A DNA stretch of 64,000 bases from JBBQUN01 sp963717115 (GTDB lineage: Bacteria > Actinomycetota > Acidimicrobiia > Acidimicrobiales > SZUA-35). The stretch is taken from contig CAVQVO010000001.1 in assembly GCA_963717115.1 (NCBI GenBank), forward strand, positions 124,001 through 188,000, in the 5' to 3' direction. Positions 7,471 to 16,179 of this stretch are shown piece by piece (position 1 is the stretch's first letter; each line of letters opens with the position of its first letter). Made by a program: the position numbers and the translations under genes. The notes under the pieces were generated by a model that did no database searches, had not been told where the DNA came from, and saw only the letters and a program-made list of their open reading frames with translations.

Positions 7471-8703
7471 ATGTCGCGCCCCCCCTCAACGCTGTTTCGT
7501 CGCGTCGCTCTCGTCGCCGTGGCCGCCGGTCTGGCTCTGATCGCCGCGCCGTCGACGGCGCAGAACTCCGACAGTCTCGAGTCGATTCGCGAACAACGGC
7601 GCCAGACCCAGGCCGAGAAGGCTGCCCAGGCCCAAGAGGTCGACGTCGCGAACGCCGAGGTCGACGAGCTCACCGCGGCCCTCGATGCCGTGCAGGCCAA
7701 CGTGACCGCCCAGGAAGGACGGGTCGCCGACGCCGAACGCAGCCTCGCCGATGCCGAGGCCCGCCTGGCCGCCGCCCAGGTTGCCGTCGGGGAGAAAGAG
7801 GTCGAGATCGGCGAGCTGCGGGCCCAGCTCGCGAACCGTGCCATCAACTCGTTCATCTCGCAGGGCGACACCGATTCGGTCTTCCTCGACAGTGCCGATC
7901 TCAGCGAGGCCGTCCGGATGCAGACGATGGTGCAGGACGTCACCCAGGGCGAGGTCGACATCGAGGAACGTCTTCGTGCCGCCGAGGAGGACCTCCGCGT
8001 CGAACAGGCCCTCGCCGCCGATGCCACCGCCGAGGCCGAGGCGCTGCGCAACCAGATGACCGACGAGCTGACGCTGCTGGCCGAGGCCCGCGACGCCCAG
8101 GCGGCCCTGACCGCCGAGGCCGAGGATCGACTCGACCACCAACTGTCCGAGTTGTACTCCCTGCAGCAGCTCGACCAGGAACTGGCCGGCAAGGAGCAGG
8201 CCGAGGTCGATCGGCTCGCAGCCGAGTTGGCCCGCAAGCGGGCAGCCGCCGCGGCGTCGGCTCCGAGGGCCCCGAGCACGAGCAGCAGTGGCGGGGGGTC
8301 ACCGGTGTCGTCGGGGTCGATCACCAGCGTGCGCGGCATCCAGGTCCACGAATCGATCGCCGGGAACCTCGAATCGATGCTGGCGGCCGCCGAGAACGCC
8401 GGGATCTCGCTGAGCGGGGGCGGCTACCGGGACCCGGCCGGCCAGATCGCCGTGCGCCGGAGCAATTGCGGCACCTCCGACTATGCGATCTACGAGATGC
8501 CGTCGAGCAGCTGCTCGCCCCCGACCGCCCGACCCGGATCCTCCATGCACGAGCAGGGCAAGGCCATCGACTTCACCTACGGTGGCCGGATCATCAGCAG
8601 CCGGTCCAACGATGCCTACCGCTGGTTGGCCGCCAATGCGGCCAGCTACGGGTTCTACAACCTGCCCTCCGAGCCCTGGCACTGGAGCACCAACGGACGC
8701 TGA
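7471..8703 (+). CDS. Secreted coiled-coil D-alanyl-D-alanine carboxypeptidase (VanY/M15B)
   Basis: A 410-residue exported protein. A signal peptide (RVALVAVAAGLALIAAPSTAQN) spans the first 31 residues. It is followed by a long Ala/Glu/Gln-rich coiled coil (about 33-260) and a Ser/Gly linker. A C-terminal M15B peptidase domain has the zinc-site motifs SSMHEQGKAIDF (His about 360, Asp about 367) and EPWHWS (Glu about 401, His about 403). Predicted to trim peptidoglycan stem peptides outside the membrane. The coiled coil resembles those that regulate septal hydrolases such as EnvC or RipC, so it could tether or gate the peptidase. No regulator is adjacent. Confidence 0.85.
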   Translation: MSRPPSTLFRRVALVAVAAGLALIAAPSTAQNSDSLESIREQRRQTQAEKAAQAQEVDVANAEVDELTAALDAVQANVTAQEGRVADAERSLADAEARLAAAQVAVGEKEVEIGELRAQLANRAINSFISQGDTDSVFLDSADLSEAVRMQTMVQDVTQGEVDIEERLRAAEEDLRVEQALAADATAEAEALRNQMTDELTLLAEARDAQAALTAEAEDRLDHQLSELYSLQQLDQELAGKEQAEVDRLAAELARKRAAAAASAPRAPSTSSSGGGSPVSSGSITSVRGIQVHESIAGNLESMLAAAENAGISLSGGGYRDPAGQIAVRRSNCGTSDYAIYEMPSSSCSPPTARPGSSMHEQGKAIDFTYGGRIISSRSNDAYRWLAANAASYGFYNLPSEPWHWSTNGR

Positions 8704-8779
8704 GACCCGGCGGGAGGCCAACTCGTCGGTTGGTCGGCGCTGAGCTATGTTCGGGCGCTTCTGGACCGAAGGGGGCACC

Positions 8780-9451
8780 ATGGCCGATCCGACCAAACCA
8801 CGAGCCGCATTCGCGCCGTGGGACCGACGCGAACTTCCCGGCCGATTCTCGGTCGACGAAACGGCCCGGCGGGTGGGGAACTACAAGTGGGTCGAGATGA
8901 AGATCTTCGAGCTCATGGGGGGTTGGGTCGCCACGGTTCCCGAACTCGACATCAAGCTACGGCTCGGCACCCACTGCTATCACCACGCCTTTCACTCCGA
9001 GTTGTGGCACAAGCGGCTGCCGGAGCTACGAGAGATGAATCCGGCGCGGCTCACGCTGCCGCCCAACCCCGAGTTCGAGGCGTTCATCGAGGCGCTGGGT
9101 GAACCCGAGGCCCCCGACACCACGATCGAGAAGCTCGTCGGGCTGTACCGCGTGCTGCTCCCGCACCTGATCGCGGCCTACACCTATCACCGCAACAACA
9201 CCTCCTCGATCACCGACTCCCCGACGATCCGTTCGCTCGACTTCTGCCTGGCCGACGACATGGAGGAGTGGCGCGAGGGTGAGATGCTCATCCAGTCGCT
9301 CTGCGACACTCCCGAGGCCATCGATCGTGCCGCGGCCCATCAGGCCTCGTTGACCAAGCTGATGCTCGCCGCCGGCGGCGTCACCGGTGCGGGGTCGGTC
9401 GGCTCGTTCGACATCGTCGACGAGGCCGACGCCGACGGGGCGTCGTCGTGA
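8780..9451 (+). CDS. Unrecognised helical protein, possibly ferritin-like
   Basis: A 223-residue soluble protein I do not recognise. It is predicted mostly helical, with clustered His/Glu/Tyr (GTHCYHHAFHSELWHKRL near residue 70 and AAYTYHRNN near 130) and an acidic DDMEEWREGE segment near 158. That pattern would suit a ferritin-like four-helix bundle with a possible metal site. The start is ATG 8780 because gaagggggcacc precedes it; an upstream in-frame ATG at 8747 lacks this. The last four bases overlap the next gene as GTGA, so the two likely form an operon and may act together. The fold assignment is inference. Confidence 0.7.
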   Translation: MADPTKPRAAFAPWDRRELPGRFSVDETARRVGNYKWVEMKIFELMGGWVATVPELDIKLRLGTHCYHHAFHSELWHKRLPELREMNPARLTLPPNPEFEAFIEALGEPEAPDTTIEKLVGLYRVLLPHLIAAYTYHRNNTSSITDSPTIRSLDFCLADDMEEWREGEMLIQSLCDTPEAIDRAAAHQASLTKLMLAAGGVTGAGSVGSFDIVDEADADGASS

Positions 9452-9996
9452 GTTCGCTCGGCCGAGTCGCGGTCGAACCGTCGGTCTTCACCAAGGTCGA
9501 CTACGACGCCGACACGATTGCGGCGCTCGTTCATCAGGTCGCCGCCCGCGTGCCGGGGTTGCCCGACGGTCTCGACGTGCGGATCGAGGTCGACGAGGAG
9601 GAGCCCACGCCCCGGTTGACGATCGCATCGCTCGACCCGCTCGTGTTCACGATCGAGAGCGGGGCATTGGAGGAGACCAAGCGGCCGCGAACCTTCGGGC
9701 CGACCCAGGCCTCCCTGGCCCTGGCCCAGTTGTTCCTGCAGGTGCGCGATCGCCTCGATCCTGCGTTCGGCGGTCCCGACCTCGGTGCGTCCCTCGACCT
9801 CGCGACCAAGGCGGCCTGGGAGGCCTCCTGTGTCGGCCGAGCGTCGAGACTCGGTTTCGACGCCCACAAGCCTCGATTCCGCTACAACTTCCGGAACCGG
9901 TTCGGGTTCAGCGACGCCGCCGACGCCGAGTTCGACCGGATCTGGTCGAACGACACACCGACCTGGTCGGACCTCACGGTCACCGTCGCCGTCTGA
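9448..9996 (+). CDS. Hypothetical protein, partner of the upstream gene
   Basis: A 182-residue soluble protein with no family I can name. The N-terminal half is acidic (RIEVDEEEPTPRLTIASLDP) and looks like beta strands. The C-terminal half is helical with KPRFRYNFRNRFGFSD. The GTG start overlaps the stop of the upstream gene (GTGA), implying co-translation with the possible ferritin-like protein. No membrane segment, signal or metal motif is evident. Confidence 0.7.
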   Translation: MSSLGRVAVEPSVFTKVDYDADTIAALVHQVAARVPGLPDGLDVRIEVDEEEPTPRLTIASLDPLVFTIESGALEETKRPRTFGPTQASLALAQLFLQVRDRLDPAFGGPDLGASLDLATKAAWEASCVGRASRLGFDAHKPRFRYNFRNRFGFSDAADAEFDRIWSNDTPTWSDLTVTVAV

Positions 9997-10003
9997 GCGA
10001 CGC

Positions 10004-10369
10004 TCACGCCAGGTCGTGCATCGTCACGCCTTCGTGGAGGTCGATGCTCGGGGCGGCAGCGAGCAGTCCGTCGCACGAGCGCGCCATGTCGACCATGGTG
10101 GCGCCGTCGAAGTGGGCCCGCTGCGACTCGCCCGAATCCCACTTCTGGATGATCAGGTAGCGGCCGGGTCGGGTGACCGACGCGACGAGGTCGATGTTGC
10201 GAGAGCCGGGCTCGTTCCGAGCCAACACCACGTACTTCGACAGGACGGCGAGCAGCGCATCGGGGTCGGCCGCTTCGAACGACAGGGTGACCATGATCGG
10301 CTCGACCCCGCCCTCGACCGCGTCCTCGACGCGGTCGGTTCGTGTTTGATCGGGCGTTTCCTCCGGCAT
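10004..10369 (-). CDS. Antibiotic biosynthesis monooxygenase (ABM) domain protein
   Basis: A 121-residue protein. After a short hydrophilic N-terminus it has MVTLSFEAADPDALLAVL, ARNEPGSRNIDLVASV and YLIIQKWDSGESQRAHF, the strand-helix-strand pattern of the ABM dimeric alpha+beta barrel. Members act on quinones or reactive carbonyls, or degrade haem; which applies here cannot be told. A shorter start at the ATG before VTLSF (10294) is possible and would give the bare domain. It is divergent from the sigma factor gene. Confidence 0.75.
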   Translation of the reverse strand: MPEETPDQTRTDRVEDAVEGGVEPIMVTLSFEAADPDALLAVLSKYVVLARNEPGSRNIDLVASVTRPGRYLIIQKWDSGESQRAHFDGATMVDMARSCDGLLAAAPSIDLHEGVTMHDLA

Positions 10370-10556
10370 AGTGATGATCTCGGCTCAAGTAGGGGCGTCG
10401 AAACGCCGAGGCTTACGAATGATCGCTCGGTGCCCGATCTCAGCGGGCACCAGGTGGAACGGTACGATTGACCGCACAACTGTTGGACGTTTTCGGTACC
10501 CTCTGATATAGCGGGTTTTCGGCTCGCCGGCTGTCAAGAACGAGAGGTTGGGATCC

Positions 10557-11492
10557 TTGGCCAAGGAGCGAGTAGAACGAGACGAGGAAGATCTCGTCCG
10601 TCTGTACCTCACCGACATCGGGCAGTACCCATTGCTCACCAAGGAAGACGAGGTACGTCTGGCCCAGGCCATCGAGGCCGGGAAAGAGGCGGCCGAGGCC
10701 CTGGAAGCCGATCCCTCCATCACGCCCGCTCGCAAACGCGAGTGCAGCCGTGCCATCCGCAAGGGCCGCGAGGCCGAGCGCACCTTCGTGCAGTCGAACC
10801 TCCGTCTCGTCGTGTCGATCGCCAAGAAGTACCAGGCCTCCGGCCTGCCGCTGCTCGACCTGATCCAGGAGGGCAACCTCGGGCTCATGCATGCCGTCGA
10901 GAAGTTCGACTGGCGCAAGGGCTTCAAGTTCTCCACGTACGCCACGTGGTGGATCCGTCAGGCCATCACCCGCGGGATCGCCAACACCGGTCGCACGATC
11001 CGGCTGCCCGTGCACGCCGGCGACACGCTGGCTCGTCTCCAGAAGGCCCGCGCCCGACTCGAACTGAAGTACGGGCGCCCTGCGACACTCACCGAACTGG
11101 CCGCCGAAGTCGAGATGTCGGAAGAGAAGGTCACCGAAGCGTTGCGCTTCGCAGCCGAACCCCTCTCGCTCTCGGAACCACTGCGCGAAGACGGCGACGC
11201 CGAACTGGGCGACGTCGTCGAGGATCGGTCGGCGGATTCGCCGTTCGAGGTCGCCGCCACGGCGCTGCTGCCCGAGGAGATCTCCCGGCTTCTCGCCCCG
11301 CTCGACGAACGAGAACGCGAGATCCTGAAACTCCGCTTCGGACTCGACCGCGGTGAGCCTCGCACCCTCGAAGAGGTCGGCGAGTACTTCAACCTCACCC
11401 GGGAACGGATCCGCCAGATCGAGGCCCGGGCGATGTCGAAGCTCCGTCACCCCAGTTCCGACACCGGCGCCCGGGATCTGCTCGCGGTCTGA
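10557..11492 (+). CDS. Primary-type RNA polymerase sigma factor (SigA/SigB group)
   Basis: A 311-residue sigma-70 protein. Region 1.2 (DLVRLYLTDIGQYPLLT), region 2 (LVVSIAKKYQASGLPLLDLI, KFSTYATWWIRQAI), region 3 and a region 4 helix-turn-helix (LEEVGEYFNLTRERIRQIE) are all present. It has only a short N-terminal extension, so it looks more like a group 2 (SigB/HrdA) factor than the long principal factor; this is not certain. The start is TTG 10557 because gagagg lies nine bases upstream; the TTG at 10548 would leave no spacing to that site. Confidence 0.9.
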   Translation: MAKERVERDEEDLVRLYLTDIGQYPLLTKEDEVRLAQAIEAGKEAAEALEADPSITPARKRECSRAIRKGREAERTFVQSNLRLVVSIAKKYQASGLPLLDLIQEGNLGLMHAVEKFDWRKGFKFSTYATWWIRQAITRGIANTGRTIRLPVHAGDTLARLQKARARLELKYGRPATLTELAAEVEMSEEKVTEALRFAAEPLSLSEPLREDGDAELGDVVEDRSADSPFEVAATALLPEEISRLLAPLDEREREILKLRFGLDRGEPRTLEEVGEYFNLTRERIRQIEARAMSKLRHPSSDTGARDLLAV

Positions 11493-11514
11493 CCCGCCGT
11501 CTCGGTGGTTCGGG

Positions 11515-12261
11515 TCACGAAGTCACCTGTGAGGCGAAGGCGCCGACCGCGTCGATGATGCGCTGCTCGTCGTGGTCGAGCGTGGCCACGTGGAAGCTGT
11601 GGTCGAGCCACAATCGTTGGGCCTCGGCGGCGATCTGGTCGGCGATGAAATCGCTCGACGCCGGCGGGACCACGTGGTCGTTGTGGCTCGTGATCAGCAG
11701 GGTCGGCATCGAGATCCGCCGGAGATCGGCGGCCATGGCGAGCAGTCCCTCCTGGAGACTGAGCAGGGGAGCCAGCGGCGTCTGGTCGTAGGCCACCTCG
11801 ATCACGCCTTCCTTGGCGATGTCACCCCCGATCGCATCGATCACCGAGGCCCCCGAGTCGAGGAAGGAACGGAGGCCGTCCATCAGCTCGGGATCGGCGA
11901 CCGCCGCGGCATTGATCGGTACGATGCCGGCGATCTCGGGATGCCGGGTCGCCAACCACAGGGTCAGGGATCCGCCCATCGAGAGCCCGGTCACGACGAC
12001 CTGTTCGGTCCGGCTCGCCAAGTCGAGGTACGCCGCATCGACGGCGGCAGTCCAGTCGGACCATCCCGTTTCGATCATCTCGTCGATCGTGGTGCCGTGG
12101 CCCGGGAGGAGCGGCAAGTCGACCGTGTGACCTCGTTCGGCCATCGCCTCGGCGATCGGCCGCATCGACTGCGGGCTCCCGGTGAAGCCGTGGATCGTGA
12201 GCACACCGACCGGGCCACCATCGACACGCATCGGCTCGGCCCCGGGCAGGATCGTCGTCAT
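11515..12261 (-). CDS. Alpha/beta hydrolase, carboxylesterase/monoacylglycerol lipase type
   Basis: A 248-residue hydrolase with the oxyanion motif LTIHGFTGSP, nucleophile elbow TGLSMGGS (Ser94), an acid in ITSHNDHVVPP and catalytic His in HSFHVATLDHD. The layout, including the short cap, resembles bacterial Est30/monoacylglycerol lipases that hydrolyse short to medium acyl esters. The start at ATG 12261 precedes the GVLTIHG strand by a normal distance; the longer open frame upstream runs through a 32-bp repeat and is not credible. The substrate is not predictable. Confidence 0.85.
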   Translation of the reverse strand: MTTILPGAEPMRVDGGPVGVLTIHGFTGSPQSMRPIAEAMAERGHTVDLPLLPGHGTTIDEMIETGWSDWTAAVDAAYLDLASRTEQVVVTGLSMGGSLTLWLATRHPEIAGIVPINAAAVADPELMDGLRSFLDSGASVIDAIGGDIAKEGVIEVAYDQTPLAPLLSLQEGLLAMAADLRRISMPTLLITSHNDHVVPPASSDFIADQIAAEAQRLWLDHSFHVATLDHDEQRIIDAVGAFASQVTS

Positions 12262-12295
12262 GACGGCGACTCTACTCGGGCCCTCGGGTTCGTCG

Positions 12296-12383
12296 GTCGG
12301 GCTCCGCCCCTTCGCCCTCGGCTCGTGGTCGGGCTCCGCCCCTTCGCCCTCGGCTCGTGGTCGGGCTCCGCCCCTTCGCCCTC
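12296..12383. repeat. 32-bp minisatellite
   Basis: Two full copies of a 32-bp G/C-rich unit (12296-12327, 12328-12359) and a 24-bp partial copy (12360-12383), identical to each other. It lies between the divergent hydrolase and DNA methyltransferase genes, ending 13 bases before the methyltransferase ATG. Confidence 0.92.
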
Positions 12384-12396
12384 CTAGGATGCGTCC

Positions 12397-13896
12397 ATGG
12401 CAGAGCAGCCGAGCGCCCGGCGGGGGAGCACCGAGACCTCGGCCTTCGGCGTCGGCCGTCGCGAGGCACACGACTCGTCGGCGTTCTACGCCCGCTTCAC
12501 CCCACCCATCGTCTCGGACGACACCTCGATCGGCGAACGACCCGTTCTCCCCTCACCCTGCCTGGTCGGTGACGCCCGATCGATGGACGAGTTGCCCGAT
12601 GGCTGCGTCGCACTCGTCGTCACGTCACCGCCCTACTTCGTCGGCAAGGAATACGAGGTCGAGGCGCTGCGAGGGGCCCGATCCGCCGGCGAGGCACCGC
12701 CCCACGGCGAGGTGCCGACCACCTACTTCGACTACCTCGAGTTGCTGCACGACGTGTTCGCCGAATGCGCTCGCGTCCTCGAACCGGGCGGTCGGATCGC
12801 CGTCAACGTCGCCAACCTGGGTCGCAAGCCCTACCGGAGTCTGTCGGCCGACGTGATCGGCATCCTCGAAGGCCTGGGCCTGCTCCTGCGGGGCGAGATC
12901 ATCTGGCAGAAGGGTCGTTCCTCGAGTGGATCCTGTGCCTGGGGCTCGTTCCGGAGCCCGGCCAACCCGGTGCTGCGTGACGTCAGCGAGCGGGTGATCA
13001 TCGCCAGCAAGGGTCGATTCGACCGGGCCCACAATCAGACCGAGCGTCGGCGCCGGGGCCTCCCGAACCTCGCGACCATCACCAACGACGAATTCGTCGA
13101 CACCACCCGAGACATCTGGGAGATCGATGCCGAGTCGGCCCGACGGGTTCGGCATCCGGCCCCGTTCCCGGTCGAACTCCCCTTGAAGCTCATCGATCTG
13201 TACACCTACGTCGACGATCTCGTCCTGGATCCCTTCCTCGGTTCGGGCTCGACGGTCGTCGCCGCGACCCTCGCCTCGCGTCGCGCCGTGGGCTACGACC
13301 TCGATCCGTCCTATGTGGCGCTGGCACAGTCTCGACTGGCCGAGGTCGTACCCCGCCCGCTCCCCGACGGCTCGATCACCGTCGACCCTCCGTCCGACCG
13401 GGCTCCCGCCCACGCCCGGAGCCAATCCCTGGCGATGGCAAGGGGAAAGAAGGTCCTCGACGTCGCATCCGAATTGCTTGCCGAGACCGGCTTCACCGTT
13501 GCCGCTGCGGCGCCCAAGCTCTCCAAGGCCGGTGTGGCCTTCGATCTCCTGGCGGCCGCCCCCTCCGGTCGCCGGTACTACGTCGACGTCGCCGGTGCGT
13601 TCACGACCGTGAAACCCGGGATGCAGCGGTCCGATGTCTGGTGGCGGGTGCTCGGTCGCTCGCACGTGTTCCGAGCTGCCCGGTCCTCGGGCCTGGTCGA
13701 CCCCGGAGCTCGACTCCTGGTTCTCACACCGGCCAGGCCCAAACCGGGCGGCGACGGCGACCGGGCGCTCCGGGCCGTGGGGTCCGACGCCGTGTTCGAC
13801 GTGATCGAACTCTTCGACGAGGCGGGACGCGACCGCCTCGTCTGCTACGCCGACACCGACCCGGACGGCCCCGGCGCAGGGTTCTGGGGTTCGTGA
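12397..13896 (+). CDS. Orphan DNA methyltransferase (beta class) with extra C-terminal domain
   Basis: A 499-residue protein. Residues about 50-330 form an amino-methyltransferase: catalytic motif IV TSPPYFVG at 76, then SAM motif I LDPFLGSGST near 277. This circular order is that of the beta class, which makes N6-methyladenine or N4-methylcytosine; TSPPY is often seen in N4-cytosine enzymes. Residues about 350-499 are an additional domain with FDLLAAAPSGRRYYVDVAGAF, reminiscent of a PD-(D/E)XK nuclease core in which the lysine is absent. No restriction endonuclease gene is adjacent, so it may be an epigenetic or self-contained enzyme. Specificity is unknown. Confidence 0.85.
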   Translation: MAEQPSARRGSTETSAFGVGRREAHDSSAFYARFTPPIVSDDTSIGERPVLPSPCLVGDARSMDELPDGCVALVVTSPPYFVGKEYEVEALRGARSAGEAPPHGEVPTTYFDYLELLHDVFAECARVLEPGGRIAVNVANLGRKPYRSLSADVIGILEGLGLLLRGEIIWQKGRSSSGSCAWGSFRSPANPVLRDVSERVIIASKGRFDRAHNQTERRRRGLPNLATITNDEFVDTTRDIWEIDAESARRVRHPAPFPVELPLKLIDLYTYVDDLVLDPFLGSGSTVVAATLASRRAVGYDLDPSYVALAQSRLAEVVPRPLPDGSITVDPPSDRAPAHARSQSLAMARGKKVLDVASELLAETGFTVAAAAPKLSKAGVAFDLLAAAPSGRRYYVDVAGAFTTVKPGMQRSDVWWRVLGRSHVFRAARSSGLVDPGARLLVLTPARPKPGGDGDRALRAVGSDAVFDVIELFDEAGRDRLVCYADTDPDGPGAGFWGS

Positions 13897-14005
13897 CGGA
13901 TCCCGGCGATTCCGATCCCCGTCGAGCCGCTGCTCATTCCCGGCCCGGACCGGCCGATCCTGAGACCAGGCGGGTCCTCGCTCGCCCTCGGTTCCTGGAG
14001 AGCGC

Positions 14006-15379
14006 ATGCGTCCGACGGCAATGATGCGACGTTCGACCCTCGCCGCCGTCGTGGCGGCGATGACGATGCTCGGCGCGTGCAGCGCGAGCGACGACGAGGC
14101 CGAACCGACCACGACCGTTCGCGAGACGACCACCACGGCCTCCACCCTCGTCGAGATCTCCTTGGCCGACGCCTTCGCCGGTTGGTTCAACCAGGTGACC
14201 GCCGGCGACGCAGCCGACCCGGTCTGTGACCCTGCGCCCGAGTGGCTCCGGCCCGACGACCTCACCGGCGAGGGCTCGGGTCCGCTCCTGGCCTGCGTCG
14301 AGTCCGGTCCCGCTGATTCGCTGCGGGTGCTCGTTCGCAACAACTCGTCGAGCCCGGTGAGGATCGGCTTCGACGAGGGATCGGCCGCCTGGCAGGCCGA
14401 CGTCACCGACGCCCGAACGGCGATCGGCCTGCCCCGTGGATCCGGGGTGATCGTTCGACCCGGGCAGATCGGTGCGCTGTCGGTGGCCCGCGGCTCGTGG
14501 ACCGAGCAGAGGCTGGTCATCGACTACCTCGACCGATGGACGGTGATCGAGGCCACCGATTTCCTCATCGGTGAGCTCGTCACCGACACCGACATCGACG
14601 ACCGGATCGAGTGGGCGACCGGGATCGCCGAGTCCTGCGGCGTCGAGTCCGTTGCGGCGAACGCATCGGGACCGGCGCTCGCCACTGCCGTCGATGCCTA
14701 TCTCGTGTGCGTGGTCGACGAACTCGGTGATGCGGCCGATGCCGATGATCGGGCCGGGCTGCCCGAGATCGGCGAACTCGTGACCGATCTCGTCGAACGA
14801 ACCCGGAACCAGCGGAGTCAACAGCTGGCGGGTGTCGTGCGCTCCGATCTCTCGTTCGCCGCGGCACCCGACCCCGCCGGTCCGCAGATCACCGAGGCCC
14901 CGGCGACCACCCTCGCACCCGTGACCGTGAAGCCGACCGTTGCCCAGCCGGCCACCCCGAAGCCGACGACGACCCCCTCGACGACCAGCACGACACGGCC
15001 CCCGAGCACGACCCGGCCCGTCACGACGCCGTCCACGACGCTCCCGACCACCAGCACGACCGGTGTCATCACCGTGCCGCTGCCACCCGCCCCGACGCTG
15101 GTCGCCCTGGAGGTGTTGCCCGGAGGGGCCGACACCTACACCGGCTGGCCCGCCGTCGCACCGGCGCTGGCCCGCCTGAGCGGAGGCACCATCGTGGTCG
15201 TCGAATGCCGGGTGTTCACCGATACCGACCTGACGGCCGGCAATGGCTGGTGGTATCGCATCGGCAGCGGTGCGAGCGTCGGTGGTTGGGCATCGGCGAC
15301 CCGCTTCGACAACCTCGTTCCGGACCTTGCGGGTCCGACCGACCCGGCGAACGTGAGCGACACCCTGTCGACCTGCTGA
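14006..15379 (+). CDS. Secreted lipoprotein with Thr/Pro linker and SH3-like C-terminus
   Basis: A 457-residue protein with a lipoprotein signal (TLAAVVAAMTMLGACSASDD), a Thr-rich stretch and a globular middle domain with two probable disulfide cysteine pairs. A Pro/Thr/Ser low-complexity linker (about 300-350) follows. The C-terminal region has YTGWPAVAPALARLSGGT and GNGWWYRIG, a pattern like extracellular SH3-type domains. ggagagcgc precedes the ATG at 14006; a second ATG follows six codons later. Function unknown; predicted anchored on the outer face of the membrane. Confidence 0.8.
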   Translation: MRPTAMMRRSTLAAVVAAMTMLGACSASDDEAEPTTTVRETTTTASTLVEISLADAFAGWFNQVTAGDAADPVCDPAPEWLRPDDLTGEGSGPLLACVESGPADSLRVLVRNNSSSPVRIGFDEGSAAWQADVTDARTAIGLPRGSGVIVRPGQIGALSVARGSWTEQRLVIDYLDRWTVIEATDFLIGELVTDTDIDDRIEWATGIAESCGVESVAANASGPALATAVDAYLVCVVDELGDAADADDRAGLPEIGELVTDLVERTRNQRSQQLAGVVRSDLSFAAAPDPAGPQITEAPATTLAPVTVKPTVAQPATPKPTTTPSTTSTTRPPSTTRPVTTPSTTLPTTSTTGVITVPLPPAPTLVALEVLPGGADTYTGWPAVAPALARLSGGTIVVVECRVFTDTDLTAGNGWWYRIGSGASVGGWASATRFDNLVPDLAGPTDPANVSDTLSTC

Positions 15380-15399
15380 TCGGCTCGGCCCTGCCGGGG

Positions 15400-16086
15400 T
15401 CAGTCGTCCGCATGGCAGCGCTCACAGAACACGCTCTTGGTGCTCGGGTCCCACCAGCCGCGGTGACCGTGGGCGATGGCCCGGTTGCAGTGTGCACAGT
15501 GGGTCGAGTACTTGAGAGTCAACTGGATCAGTGATGGCCGCGCCGTCTGCCGGACCGGATGGAGCTGGGTCGCGAGGTCGGCATTCACCTCCCGGGCCCG
15601 GGCCCGGAGCCGGGCGAGGACCTCATAGGACCAGCGTCGCTGCGTGGACCGGGGGAGGTGCGCGAAGCGGAGACTCTGCTCGGGTCGGCGTTCGACGTAC
15701 AGACCCTCGGCGGCTGCGGTCGGTTCGTAGTGTCCGCCCACCCGTTCGACCAACCCCTCTTCACAGAGCAGCTGCAGCACGGTGTTCGGTGCGGCCGGTG
15801 GATCGAAGACCATCCCGAGATCGGTGATCGTGATCCACTCCTGGGCCCGCGGCGGTGGTTGGGGCACGGGGGGTCGGGTGTCGGGTCGCCCACTCAGCAG
15901 TTCCCAGACGACGCCCTGCGTGGTTCGGGTGTGCAGCCCCCCGTAGACATCCCAGTAGTAGTCGAGTCCGGCGGCAACCAGCCGGTCGTCGATCGACACC
16001 GGCCGGTCCGGAAGGGCGCGGTGATACCGGCGAACCTGGCCGGCACTCAGTTCGGTCCATCCGGTTCTCGGATCGAATTCCCCCAT
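15400..16086 (-). CDS. Zinc-ribbon protein of unknown function
   Basis: A 228-residue soluble protein. The C-terminus has two CxxC pairs (HCAHCNRAI and VFCERCHADD) flanking GHRGWWDPSTK, a treble-clef or ribbon zinc site seen at the ends of several actinobacterial nuclease-related proteins. The rest is rich in Arg and Pro with a possible winged-helix stretch (ITITDLGMVFDPPAAPNTVLQLL). gagaggcgagcg precedes the ATG. It sits next to the selenocysteine tRNA but is not a selenium gene I recognise. Confidence 0.7.
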   Translation of the reverse strand: MGEFDPRTGWTELSAGQVRRYHRALPDRPVSIDDRLVAAGLDYYWDVYGGLHTRTTQGVVWELLSGRPDTRPPVPQPPPRAQEWITITDLGMVFDPPAAPNTVLQLLCEEGLVERVGGHYEPTAAAEGLYVERRPEQSLRFAHLPRSTQRRWSYEVLARLRARAREVNADLATQLHPVRQTARPSLIQLTLKYSTHCAHCNRAIAHGHRGWWDPSTKSVFCERCHADD

Positions 16087-16179
16087 CGCTCGCCTCTCGA
16101 TCGATTGGCGACGGCATGGCGATTCTCGCCGTGCGACGCCGAGTCGGCAATGGGTGACGGCTCGACGGAGAAAACTTGG

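Noticed and set aside
13893..14024. 43-codon ORF starting GTGA on the methyltransferase stop
   Set aside because: It overlaps the lipoprotein start in another frame, has low-information Arg/Pro sequence and no ribosome site.
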